Of a stretch of DNA of 64,000 nucleotides, positions 8,551 through 17,180 are shown one piece after another (the first letter of the stretch is position 1; the number at the start of each line of letters is the position of its first letter). The position numbers were made by a program, and so were the translations under genes. The stretch comes from an uncultured Fibrobacter sp. (GTDB lineage: Bacteria; Fibrobacterota; Fibrobacteria; Fibrobacterales; Fibrobacteraceae): the NCBI GenBank assembly GCA_934700345.1, contig CAKUXP010000011.1, positions 1-64,000 of the forward strand, read 5' to 3'. Below the pieces are notes generated by a model. That model had not been told where the DNA came from, made no database searches, and worked only from the letters and a program-made list of their open reading frames with translations.

Positions 8551-9919
8551 CAAAAAGCCCGACGCCGAGGACTCCGAATCCAAGTGCGACCAGCCCTTTT
8601 GTATCCCCGGAATCGTTCAGCTCCCTGTTTTTCTTCACCAGTCTCTGGGTGTCCGCACTTTCAAAAGCGCTCTTGTTGTAAGCGGTCTTCTTGTCCGCCG
8701 CATCGCTCCAGTCCCTTTCCGCAAGATACCAGAAAACGCCTCCGGCAATGATCGGGGCGATGGAGCTCCACAGAAGCCCACGTCCAATGTAACGGCGGGA
8801 ACGCTCGCGATCGTATTCGCGCTGCATTTCCACAACGCTTGAATTGTCGACAGCTTCCAGTTCCACGAACATCGGGTTCGGCATAAAAGCCCGGACTTCG
8901 ACCGCAACCGCTGTATCCAGGTAACCGACCTTCCGCAAATAAACGATCCTTTTCACAGAAGGTTCCGTTTCGAACGAAACATCCGTGATATATTCGGGCA
9001 TGACGCTTTCATTCGGCTGCTTGTCCAGATAGACCTCGACACCGTCGGGAATCGTCGCCACGGTAAGCTTTGTCCGCGGACGTTCCACTTCGATGCGGAC
9101 CCTGTTCAGCGAATCCGCATTGATTTTCACCGTCTGCGTTCCCCACCAATCGACATCCTTTAGCTTTTTCTTGACCGAAATCGTGTATTTACCGGGCCTG
9201 ATTTTCTTGATGGTATCGGGGGCGACCATGTCCAGCGACTCGCCGTTGATAAAAAGTTCACAACTGTCCGGAAAAGACGTCACCAGGAGATTCGCTCCGC
9301 CTTCGGGATAGAGAGGCTCTTCCTCCTCGACCACGTCAGCAAAGGTAAAATCCGAAAGGGAAAGATTTACCGGTTCGCCGTTTTCTAAGTTCGTCATCCG
9401 TTTCAGCTCATACTTGAAAATCCGGATATACTTCGCTTCGATAGGAATCGCCGCTTCACGGGCGAGAGAATCCGCCAGTTCCTTCGCGCGGATGGAATCG
9501 GCAATTGCCTGGACCCTTGCGAGGGAATCCTCTTCGGCGCGCTTTTCCTGGGCGAGAATCGCCGCCTCGAAATCATCCGCAGCGAAAGGCTTTGCAACAG
9601 TATCCGCAGCGGGAAGGGAATCGGTCGACATCTCGGAATTATCCGCATATTCGGGAATCGTCTCGGCATCCGAAGTTTCTTCCTCGGTCGAATCGGGGGA
9701 AATCTTGTCGAGAAGCGCCTCGTCCGCTTTTCGAATAGCCGCCCTTTCCGCCGAATCCAACGGCAAGAGATAGACGGTATCCTGGGCGAGCTTTACAAAC
9801 TTCGCATCCTGCTCCACGGAATCGTTCGAAAGGACATAGCGCACCGGAACTTCGCGGGCAAAGACAAAGGCGCTCGAAAAAGCGAGCGTCATCCAAAAAA
9901 TTCTAGAAAAAACTTTCAT
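8525..9919 (-). CDS. PEGA-domain envelope protein
   Basis: A 464-residue protein with a signal peptide (ending SSAFVFARE). An acidic, Ala/Glu/Asp-rich low-complexity segment with heptad character spans about 80-175. Two PEGA-like beta domains follow: SFPDSCELFINGESLDMV with PGKYTISVKKK, then ATIPDGVEVYLDKQP with KVGYLDTAVAVEV. A Tyr/Arg-rich helix precedes two C-terminal hydrophobic segments (LLWSSIAPIIAGGVFWYLA and LVALGFGVLGVGLFVTGFVL). PEGA domains are surface or periplasmic structural modules found beside adhesion and peptidoglycan-related proteins. A TATTTTA box lies 6-7 bases before the ATG. Function unknown. Confidence 0.75.
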   Translation of the reverse strand: MKVFSRIFWMTLAFSSAFVFAREVPVRYVLSNDSVEQDAKFVKLAQDTVYLLPLDSAERAAIRKADEALLDKISPDSTEEETSDAETIPEYADNSEMSTDSLPAADTVAKPFAADDFEAAILAQEKRAEEDSLARVQAIADSIRAKELADSLAREAAIPIEAKYIRIFKYELKRMTNLENGEPVNLSLSDFTFADVVEEEEPLYPEGGANLLVTSFPDSCELFINGESLDMVAPDTIKKIRPGKYTISVKKKLKDVDWWGTQTVKINADSLNRVRIEVERPRTKLTVATIPDGVEVYLDKQPNESVMPEYITDVSFETEPSVKRIVYLRKVGYLDTAVAVEVRAFMPNPMFVELEAVDNSSVVEMQREYDRERSRRYIGRGLLWSSIAPIIAGGVFWYLAERDWSDAADKKTAYNKSAFESADTQRLVKKNRELNDSGDTKGLVALGFGVLGVGLFVTGFVLAF

Positions 9920-10004
9920 ACCCGGTAAAATAATTTAAATCCGTTAGAAGAGGGCATTCGATTTTATCTTTTGGACATTTTTTACCTGCGAACGGGAACC
10001 GGAT

Positions 10005-10838
10005 TCAAGCGGTCGGCAAAAGCTTTTCCAGTTTCGCGCAATAGATCGGGCCGCGGCCACCGCAACGGTCGGGAAGCATCTGCAAGCCGAATTCCGCCAC
10101 ATCCGTTCCCGGAATTTCCGGGGAAAGCTCCAGGACCCGAACCTGTCCCTTCCGCTTTTTCAAAATTTTCCGGACGACATCGTCGTTTTCCATCCGGGTC
10201 AGCGCACAGGTGCTGTAGATTAGCCGTCCGCCAGGCTTCAAGGCATCGACAGCGCTCGCCAGGAGCGCTCCCTGCGTGACCGCGATATGCGCGATGCGTT
10301 TCGGCGACCATTCCGCAAGATACTTCTCGCTTTCCATCACGTGACGCTCCGATGAACAGGGCGCATCCAGGAGAATTCGGTCAAACGCTTCCTTCCGAAA
10401 CAAACCGAAACGTACACCATCGTATCCGGAAACCTTGATAACCGAAGCCAGATTTTCGGGAAGCGTGTTCTCCACATTGTGCGAAAGCCGCAAACGGCGA
10501 TCCGGGGATCGGTCGTTCGACTGCAGGGAACCTTTTCCCGCAAGGGCACCAGCAAGAAGAAGAGTTTTTCCGCCCGGAGCCGCACACATATCCAGCACAT
10601 CCATGCCGGGTTCTACGCCTAGGGAACTGGCAGCAAAACAGGACGCTTCGTCAAGAAAATACGGTTCCTTGCCCGGATACCGGACTGTCCTGTAAACCGA
10701 ATCGCCCCGGAGCGCAAGCCGGAGCGCGTCCCAGCGTTCTCCAAAATACGCCGAAAAGAAACTGTAGAAATCAGCCTTGGCCATATCGTGAAATGTAGAA
10801 ATTCCGTCTGCGTTTTCCATGCGCCAGCAATCCGGCAC
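10005..10838 (-). CDS. RsmB/RsmF/NSUN-type RNA (cytosine-5-)-methyltransferase
   Basis: A 277-residue S-adenosylmethionine-dependent m5C RNA methyltransferase. Motif I is DMCAAPGGKT (residues 83-92). Motif IV is DAPCSSERH with Cys161, and motif VI is YSTCAL with Cys211, the catalytic Cys pair of the NOL1/NOP2/Sun family. There is no long N-terminal NusB or PUA extension, so it is a compact member closer to NSUN4-like enzymes than to full RsmB. The GTG start at 10838 follows GGGAGG; an ATG six codons inside is the alternative. Likely target 16S rRNA, not provable here. Confidence 0.85.
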   Translation of the reverse strand: MPDCWRMENADGISTFHDMAKADFYSFFSAYFGERWDALRLALRGDSVYRTVRYPGKEPYFLDEASCFAASSLGVEPGMDVLDMCAAPGGKTLLLAGALAGKGSLQSNDRSPDRRLRLSHNVENTLPENLASVIKVSGYDGVRFGLFRKEAFDRILLDAPCSSERHVMESEKYLAEWSPKRIAHIAVTQGALLASAVDALKPGGRLIYSTCALTRMENDDVVRKILKKRKGQVRVLELSPEIPGTDVAEFGLQMLPDRCGGRGPIYCAKLEKLLPTA

Positions 10839-10867
10839 GCGCCTCCCTTTTCGCTAGGCTTTCTCTC

Positions 10868-10879
10868 TTTCTATATTTC
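10868..10879 (+). promoter_or_regulatory. Putative -10-like element upstream of feoAB
   Basis: tttctatatttc matches the TAnnTTT-containing words seen before several other genes here (for example 22485-22496 and, on the other strand, 54183-54194). It leaves a leader of about 30 bases before the FeoA-FeoB start. No Fur box could be identified with confidence. Confidence 0.35.
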
Positions 10880-10915
10880 ACGAAACCAATAACGATAGTT
10901 CACAAAGACCGGTTT

Positions 10916-13264
10916 ATGCAATCTCTTCGAAAACTAAAAGTCGGGCAAAATGCAATCATCCGTACTGTCGGCGGTAAAGGCGCTCTCCGCCAACATTTCC
11001 TAGATATGGGCGTCATACCCGGAACAGAAATCACCGTTGTCAAGTTCGCCCCGATGGGCGACCCGATGGAACTCCAGATACACGGCTACGAACTTACTCT
11101 CCGGTTAGCGGACGCAGCCCGGATTGAGGTGGAACCGATTTCCACCCGCAGCAATCCCCATAACCATACAAGCGAAATCAAGGAGTCGGTACACCCGGGT
11201 TTTGGAGAAGAGGGAATCTATCATTCCGCATGCGAAAGTTCACCGCTTCCGACAGGTAGCAAATTGAACTTCGCCCTTGTCGGAAACCAAAATTGCGGCA
11301 AGACAACTCTCTTCAACCAGCTTACCGGCGGAAAACAGCACGTGGGAAATTTTCCGGGCGTAACCGTCGATAAGAAAGAAGGCGCAATCCGCGGATTTTC
11401 CAATGCGACCGTTACCGACTTGCCCGGAATCTATTCCATGTCGCCATACTCCAGCGAAGAAATCGTCTCGCGGAATTTTGTACTCGAGGAAAAGCCCCAA
11501 GGAATCATCAATATCATTGACGCTTCGAACATCGAAAGGAACCTGTATCTTACGATGCAGCTTCTAGAAATGAACATTCCGATGGTCGTTGCGCTCAACA
11601 TGATGGACGAAGTAACCGGAAACGGCGGCTCGATCGACATCAACGGCATCGAAGCCATGCTAGGCGTTCCCACCATCCCGATTTCGGCCATCCGGGGACA
11701 AGGCGTCGATGAGCTGGTTCGCCACGCAATCCACATCGCGCAAAACCAGGAGCGTCCGCAAAGGCAGGATTTTTGCGACAAGAACGATCACGCCGGCGCC
11801 GTCCACCGCTGCCTGCACGCCGTCATTCACCTGATCGAAGACCACGCCGAACGCGCCGAACTTCCGATTCGCTTCGCAGCGAGCAAGGCCATCGAAGGCG
11901 ACCCGCTGGTTTTATCGCAGTTAAATCTCGACCAAAACGAAAAAGAGACGCTCGAACACATCACCAAACAGATGGAAACCGAACGCGGGCTCGACCGTAG
12001 CGCGGCCATCGCCGACATGCGCTTTGACTTTATCCAAAAAGTGTGCGAAAAAACCGTCATAAAGCCCAAGGAAAGCAGGGAGCGAATCCGCAGTCGAAAG
12101 CTAGACAAGATCCTTACCGGAAAATGGACCGCCATTCCGTGCTTTATCGCCATCATGCTCGCCATATTCTACTTGACGTTCAATGTCATCGGGGCCTTTC
12201 TGCAGGATTTACTGCAAAAGGGAATCGACCGATTTACCGGTCTCGCGGATTCAGGTCTTACGGCTCTCGGCGTGAACACGACGATCCACAGTCTTGTCAT
12301 AAACGGCATCTTTGCTGGAGTCGGCACAATTCTCAGCTTTCTCCCGGTTATTGTCGTCCTTTTTTTCTTTCTTTCGATTCTCGAAGACAGCGGATATGTG
12401 GCTCGCGTCGCTTTCTTTATGGACAAGTTGCTGAGAAAAATCGGGCTTTCGGGCAGAAGCATCGTCCCGATGCTCATCGGATTCGGCTGCACCGTTCCCG
12501 CGGTTATGTCCACAAGGACGCTTCCCAGTTCCCGAGACCGTAAAATGACAATTCTCCTGACGCCATTCATGAGCTGCTCCGCGAAACTTCCCATCTACGC
12601 TTTCTTTATCAGCGCATTCTTTCCTGGCCGAGGCGGACTTATCATGTCCGGGCTTTACCTGCTTGGCATTTTTCTCGGAATTGCCGTCGCCTTTTTCTAC
12701 CGCAAGACGCTGTTCCGCGGAGAACCCGTACCGTTCGTCATGGAACTTCCGAATTACCGGCTGCCCGCCGCCAAAAACGTGTGGCAACTTCTCTGGGAAA
12801 AGGCAAAGGATTTTCTGGAACGCGCGTTCAGCATTATTCTGATAGCGACGATTATCATCTGGTTCTTGCAGAGTTTCAATACCCACCTGAACATGGTACA
12901 GGATTCCCGGGAAAGCATTCTCGCCATGTTCGCCAGCTGGATTTCACCCCTGTTCGCTCCGCTCGGCCTGTCGGACTGGAGAATCTGCACGGCTCTCATC
13001 AGCGGTTTCATGGCAAAGGAAACGGTCGTTTCGACACTGCAAGTCCTGTTCGGCGAAAACATCGCGGAGGCCATTTCCCCTCTCGGTGCGGCAACGCTTC
13101 TTATCTTCTGCCTTCTATACACGCCCTGCGTTGCGGCCATCACCGCCGTCAGGCGAGAACTCGGTAAAAAATATGCCGTGTTTATCGTGTTTTTCCAGTG
13201 CATCACGGCATGGGTCGTCGCCTTTGCCGTCAACCTTTTCCTTTCGAACACAGGGATTCTGTGA
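10916..13264 (+). CDS. feoB: Ferrous iron transporter FeoA-FeoB fusion
   Basis: A 782-residue Fe(II) uptake protein. Residues 1-75 are an SH3-like FeoA domain (LDMGVIPGTEITVV). After a linker comes the FeoB G-domain with G1 GNQNCGKTT (123-131), G3 DLPG (168-171) and G4 NMMD (228-231). The membrane core contains the family Cys motifs around GFGCTVPAVMSTRTLPS and TPFMSCSAKLPIYAFF, and LLYTPCVAAITAVRRE near the end. In E. coli FeoA and FeoB are separate, and fused versions are known. The gene overlaps the next small Feo gene by 4 bases (GTGA). Such systems are usually induced under anoxia or iron limitation. Confidence 0.95.
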   Translation: MQSLRKLKVGQNAIIRTVGGKGALRQHFLDMGVIPGTEITVVKFAPMGDPMELQIHGYELTLRLADAARIEVEPISTRSNPHNHTSEIKESVHPGFGEEGIYHSACESSPLPTGSKLNFALVGNQNCGKTTLFNQLTGGKQHVGNFPGVTVDKKEGAIRGFSNATVTDLPGIYSMSPYSSEEIVSRNFVLEEKPQGIINIIDASNIERNLYLTMQLLEMNIPMVVALNMMDEVTGNGGSIDINGIEAMLGVPTIPISAIRGQGVDELVRHAIHIAQNQERPQRQDFCDKNDHAGAVHRCLHAVIHLIEDHAERAELPIRFAASKAIEGDPLVLSQLNLDQNEKETLEHITKQMETERGLDRSAAIADMRFDFIQKVCEKTVIKPKESRERIRSRKLDKILTGKWTAIPCFIAIMLAIFYLTFNVIGAFLQDLLQKGIDRFTGLADSGLTALGVNTTIHSLVINGIFAGVGTILSFLPVIVVLFFFLSILEDSGYVARVAFFMDKLLRKIGLSGRSIVPMLIGFGCTVPAVMSTRTLPSSRDRKMTILLTPFMSCSAKLPIYAFFISAFFPGRGGLIMSGLYLLGIFLGIAVAFFYRKTLFRGEPVPFVMELPNYRLPAAKNVWQLLWEKAKDFLERAFSIILIATIIIWFLQSFNTHLNMVQDSRESILAMFASWISPLFAPLGLSDWRICTALISGFMAKETVVSTLQVLFGENIAEAISPLGAATLLIFCLLYTPCVAAITAVRRELGKKYAVFIVFFQCITAWVVAFAVNLFLSNTGIL

Positions 13265-13422
13265 ATATCTGGGACGTCCTGATCCTTTTCGCCATAGCAA
13301 CTGTCGCCATCGCTTCCGCACGGAAAATTTCCGGGGGCAAGAAATGCGGGAAAAACTGTGGAGGGAACTGCGACAAATGCGCCAGACGGTCTTCCCGCCA
13401 TTCAAACGGCCCGCACCAATAA
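13261..13422 (+). CDS. FeoB-associated Cys-rich small membrane protein
   Basis: A 53-residue protein beginning with GTG inside the feoB stop (GTGA overlap). It has an N-terminal transmembrane helix (IWDVLILFAIATVAIASA) and a short tail with CGKNCGGNCDKC, the CxxxCxxxCxxC-like pattern of the FeoB-associated protein family. This family occurs directly after feoB in many anaerobes and is thought to assist the transporter, with function untested. The stop codon lies inside the left arm of the terminator hairpin at 13418. Confidence 0.85.
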   Translation: MNIWDVLILFAIATVAIASARKISGGKKCGKNCGGNCDKCARRSSRHSNGPHQ

Positions 13423-13458
13423 GAAAGGCCGATTCCAAAGAACCAGCCTTTTCTTATT
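13418..13458. terminator. Bidirectional terminator between feo operon and tRNA-Gln
   Basis: Left arm aataagaaaggc (13418-13429) and right arm gccttttcttatt (13446-13458) pair over 12 bases with one bulged T. The loop is 16 bases. It serves convergent transcripts: the rightward feo operon and the leftward tRNA-Gln. The hairpin includes the feo stop codon on one side and the tRNA 3' end on the other. Confidence 0.7.
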
Positions 13459-13527
13459 GAGCTACCAGGATTCGAACCTAGACAAACAGATTCAGAATCT
13501 GTTGTGCTACCATTACACCATAGCTCA
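13457..13527 (-). tRNA. tRNA-Gln (anticodon CTG)
   Basis: A 71-nt cloverleaf. The acceptor TGAGCTA pairs with TAGCTCA and is followed by discriminator A at 13457. The D arm contains AATGGTAGC, the anticodon stem is ACAGA/TCTGT with loop TTCTGAA (anticodon CTG), and the T arm contains GGTTCGAATCC. CCA is not encoded. Confidence 0.95.
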
Positions 13528-13553
13528 ATGGTTGCGACCAAATGTAAAAAATT

Positions 13554-15881
13554 TTACCGAATCGGCAAGGGTGGCATCGCAAAAAGAGCCCAAACCTGTG
13601 TTTTTTCTACGGATTCAAGCCAAGAAAGCGGACGAACCTGGTCCGAAAAGCTGCGCGACAGATAGTAACCGTCCGTTAGGATGGATTCGAGAGTTACGGT
13701 GCGACGCTCCGAAAGCCCGGCCAGGCGTTTCGCTTCGTGAATCGCCATATCAAGCCCGCCGATCCGGTGAATCAGCCCGTTTTGAACGCCCTGGCTTCCG
13801 GTAAAGACCCGCCCGCCGGCAAGGCTCCGATCCAGGGAATCAACGGCCAATCCCGTCGCTCCGCTTACGGTTTCCAGAAAATGCCCATAATAATCCTGGA
13901 GAGCCGCTTTTTCGCTTTCCGTAAAGGCGCTTCCGATTCCGTCCGACACGGCAAATTCATGCGTCTTGACCGTTTCCGAGCGAAGCTTCAACTTGTCGAA
14001 AAGCCCCCGGAAACTGACCTTTCCCCCAAAAATTCCGATGCTCCCGACGATGCTCGCCTTTTCCGCAATGATTTCATTTGCCCCGCAAGCGATCAGGTAG
14101 CCTCCGCTAGCCCCCATGTCGCCAATGCTCGCGATGACGGGCAGTCCCGTCCGGGAAATCGCCCACAGGCGATGCCAAATCTCATCCGAAGCCTGTGCCG
14201 AGCCTCCCGGACTGTTGATGCGGACGATTAGGGCGGAATATTCCGGGGAACGCACGAACCTGTCAAGCGCCTCGAGAACTTCCCTTGAACCGGTACTGCG
14301 AAAACCCGTCAGCGGGTCATATCCGCCCGAGCCATCTACGATGGAACCTTCGATATTCAGCAAGGCGATTTTAGACCGCGGTTGCCAGCTCTCGTCAAAG
14401 ATGCGCCGTCCCGCCTTCGGAGCGAAATTCGAAACCCGCACAAACGGCGCATCCACCCCATAAATCGTCTTGAGCGCATAGGAGGCGACTTCATCTAGGT
14501 AGAGCATCGTATCGACAAGTCCAGCTTTCTTCGCATCGGATGCAAGCAGGCTAGGCCGTACAAGGAAAGAATCCAGAAGCTGCGGATCCGAAGCCCGCAG
14601 CCGGACATCCTCGGTCAGGACATTCCACCATTCGCCGTAAAGGTTCTCGTAATTTTCGCGTGCTTCCACACTCATCGAGTCCGCCGTATAAGGTTCCACC
14701 GCCGACTTGTAGGCTCCATGCCGCAAAAGCTCCACTTTTACGCCCAGCAAATCGAAAAGTCCCTTGTAATACAGGACTTCTCCGCCGACGCCGCGAAAGT
14801 TCACCCGCGACGAAGGTTCCAGGACAACCTTCGTCGCGGCGCTCGAAGCGAGAAGGGTCATCGGACGCAACTCGTCCAAATAAGCGATTGTCGTCCGCCC
14901 GCGCAGATTCAGCTTGGCAATTCCCCGTTCGATTTCCTTTGAAATCGCCGTGCCCGCCTTGTAGCCCGAAAAGTCAAAAATAATCAGCTGCGCACTTTCA
15001 TCGGCGAGCAGCAGGTCGAAATGTTCGCGCAAGGATCCCACGCTGAGCGAAGTCGCACCGAACCCGAAAAGCGAAAAGCCGAATTCCGTCTCCGTCAGCG
15101 GAACCGAAAGCGGTACGCGCACGACACGAGGCAAAAAATAAGGGTTTGCGAGCTTTGCCCGGTGATAGCCTAGCGAAACGTGCCGCGGTTTCCAGTCATC
15201 ATCCACAGCCACTGTTCCCTTGAAAGACCGTCCGAAATCATGCGCCACATAGACCCGGTATTCGTCATCGCCGTAAATCGGGACCTGCACGCCCAGGTTC
15301 AAGAGACCGAAGTCCGCATCGATTAGCAAACGGTGCGCCGAGGCGTTTTCACCGGCATAACTCACGGAAATTCCGTCGAGAGGGCGGATCGTCGCCCCAT
15401 ATTCCTGCACACGCCGCTGCTTCTCCGGCCCGAACTGTAATGCGTTCCGACTGTCAAAACCGAGAGAGAGGAAGGGGAACGGTCGAACGAGAATGCCCGG
15501 CGTCATCGCCCAGTCGGTTCCCGCAAAACCCGAACTCCGAAAGGCGTTCCACGATGCGCCCACGAACGCAAAGCGGGAAAATATCGGCAGCGAACCGATC
15601 AGATTCCAGCGGGATTCGTCAAGCGCCTTATAATCCGAGCGATACTCGAAAGACGCTCCCAGATAATTTCCGTGAAAGCCTGTCGAAATTTCATAGACGT
15701 CGCCCTTCGTCCGACCGAAATTCAGGATCGCTCCCGGCGAATCAAAGGCAGAAAGCCCTGCCGGATTTCCAAAAAGCCCATTCGAATTCGGGAGCGACGG
15801 AAAGCTCCGCTCCCCAGGCAAGTAGGCAAAGCTTGCCGAGCAAAACATCAACACCCAAAAGGCTGACAGGAATTTTTTCAT
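13554..15881 (-). CDS. sppA: SppA-type S49 signal peptide peptidase with extra N-terminal barrel-like domain
   Basis: A 775-residue protein. After a signal peptide (residues 1-19) comes a region of about 240 residues that reads like a small outer-membrane barrel (GLFGNPAGLSAF, then strands with Gly and aromatics, to about 260). Tandem S49 domains follow. The N-domain carries GAYKSAVEPY with the general-base Lys392. The C-domain carries INSPGGSAQASDE and MGASGGYLIACGA with nucleophile Ser592, as in 67-kDa-type SppA. The ATG at 15881 is preferred over an in-frame TTG four codons upstream. Classic SppA is an inner-membrane protein of about 620 residues, so the N-terminal fusion is the unusual part. 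Confidence 0.85.
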   Translation of the reverse strand: MKKFLSAFWVLMFCSASFAYLPGERSFPSLPNSNGLFGNPAGLSAFDSPGAILNFGRTKGDVYEISTGFHGNYLGASFEYRSDYKALDESRWNLIGSLPIFSRFAFVGASWNAFRSSGFAGTDWAMTPGILVRPFPFLSLGFDSRNALQFGPEKQRRVQEYGATIRPLDGISVSYAGENASAHRLLIDADFGLLNLGVQVPIYGDDEYRVYVAHDFGRSFKGTVAVDDDWKPRHVSLGYHRAKLANPYFLPRVVRVPLSVPLTETEFGFSLFGFGATSLSVGSLREHFDLLLADESAQLIIFDFSGYKAGTAISKEIERGIAKLNLRGRTTIAYLDELRPMTLLASSAATKVVLEPSSRVNFRGVGGEVLYYKGLFDLLGVKVELLRHGAYKSAVEPYTADSMSVEARENYENLYGEWWNVLTEDVRLRASDPQLLDSFLVRPSLLASDAKKAGLVDTMLYLDEVASYALKTIYGVDAPFVRVSNFAPKAGRRIFDESWQPRSKIALLNIEGSIVDGSGGYDPLTGFRSTGSREVLEALDRFVRSPEYSALIVRINSPGGSAQASDEIWHRLWAISRTGLPVIASIGDMGASGGYLIACGANEIIAEKASIVGSIGIFGGKVSFRGLFDKLKLRSETVKTHEFAVSDGIGSAFTESEKAALQDYYGHFLETVSGATGLAVDSLDRSLAGGRVFTGSQGVQNGLIHRIGGLDMAIHEAKRLAGLSERRTVTLESILTDGYYLSRSFSDQVRPLSWLESVEKTQVWALFAMPPLPIR

Positions 15882-15941
15882 GGCGATACCCAAAACCGTC
15901 TAAAACCGTTTTTGAAAAATTAGTACCGTTTCCAAGAATTC

Positions 15942-17180
15942 TCAATCGATTCGGTAGATTTTGACATCTTTTAGGTCAAACCGATTCGGCGACTTTCCTA
16001 AGTTGAATTCCAGTCGAGCAAAAAGATCGGTAACAAGAGCCTTGTATTCAAACTCGTAGGATTTCCAAATCGTATCCATGACGACCGTCTTCTGAAACGC
16101 TTCGGTCGCATACGTGCTGTAGGATCCCAGGCGAACCGTAACCGATGCCGGCGAAGATGCCACTCCCGTAAAGATGAGCTTGTATTTTCGGTTTTCAAGA
16201 AGCGGAATATCTTCGTGAATCAGTTGCACGCTGTAAGTCTGCGTTCCACCGTTCACAACCCGAACCGTCATGGTATTATTCGCAATGCCCGTATCGGCGA
16301 CGCCTCCGAGTTGTTCCACAAAAATCCAGTCCAAGCCCGATTCAAAGCGTCCATTCGACACCCAGTTCGAATCGATGACATCAAAGCTTTCCAAAAGTTC
16401 CGGGTCGTAGGAATCGTCAAGCGTCCCGTTCGAATAGCGGACAATCCGATGCTTCGCCGAAAAAGCCGAGCCAAACCGAGCCGTGAGGGAATCCCACAGA
16501 AGCGCATTGTGCGACGCGTCGAACCGGACCGTGTCGCCATCCTTCTCCGCGCTCGAAAGCGGAAGGTCTCCCGTCCATGCCGGAACACAGAAGCGCACCG
16601 TCAGGGATATAGCTCCGTTCAAAGCCGAATCCAGCTGGTTTTTCAGGTAACGCACTTCCAGGGAATCCAAGCCGGAAAGCGAGAATGCGAAAGGTACAAA
16701 GGTTCCGTTCCAGAGCATCGAACCGGTCAGCCGGGATTTCCGATCGACAGGCGCAAAGGTCGCGCCGACTTCCTTCAAAAGCCCCGCATCGTCAATTTCG
16801 ATATCGCCAAAAGCCGCATCCCATAAATTTTCCTCGCCCAAAGAATCCTTCGCAAAGACAATCTTCATCGGAGAATCTTCCGCAAGTTCAGGCCAGAGAG
16901 TGAGACCGTCGGCAAGGTTAAAGCTCACGTAGGTATAGTAGCTCGAATAGGCGGTCAAGCGAAGAAGAGAAAGTTCCAGCCCGTCAATTAAAACGCTCGG
17001 CAAATCCGAAGAATCCCGTGTTTCGACCGGAAACCCATAATCGACGACAAAGCGGGCCTTGAACGCATGGGCATAGACCTGCGGATTTCCGATTTCGATT
17101 CCGGCACGCTCCGAACTTTCGCATGCAAGCAGGGCTAGGGCGAACAGAACGCCGAGAGGGAAAGGCTTTAAGAACCGCAT
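15942..17180 (-). CDS. Lipoprotein with C-terminal carbohydrate-binding-like domain
   Basis: A 412-residue lipoprotein (lipobox LLAC, Cys19-20 region). After a beta-rich middle of unknown fold, residues from about 270 on resemble a CBM4/9-like jelly roll (NGRFESGLDWIFVEQLGG, VQLIHEDIPLLENRKYKLIF, FARLEFNLG, FDLKDVKIYRI). Such domains bind soluble or amorphous beta-glucans, and ligand choice cannot be read here. Its start codon shares one base with the stop of the TIGR02147-type regulator upstream. In Fibrobacter such regulator-lipoprotein pairs recur, which suggests the regulator controls this gene. Confidence 0.65.
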   Translation of the reverse strand: MRFLKPFPLGVLFALALLACESSERAGIEIGNPQVYAHAFKARFVVDYGFPVETRDSSDLPSVLIDGLELSLLRLTAYSSYYTYVSFNLADGLTLWPELAEDSPMKIVFAKDSLGEENLWDAAFGDIEIDDAGLLKEVGATFAPVDRKSRLTGSMLWNGTFVPFAFSLSGLDSLEVRYLKNQLDSALNGAISLTVRFCVPAWTGDLPLSSAEKDGDTVRFDASHNALLWDSLTARFGSAFSAKHRIVRYSNGTLDDSYDPELLESFDVIDSNWVSNGRFESGLDWIFVEQLGGVADTGIANNTMTVRVVNGGTQTYSVQLIHEDIPLLENRKYKLIFTGVASSPASVTVRLGSYSTYATEAFQKTVVMDTIWKSYEFEYKALVTDLFARLEFNLGKSPNRFDLKDVKIYRID

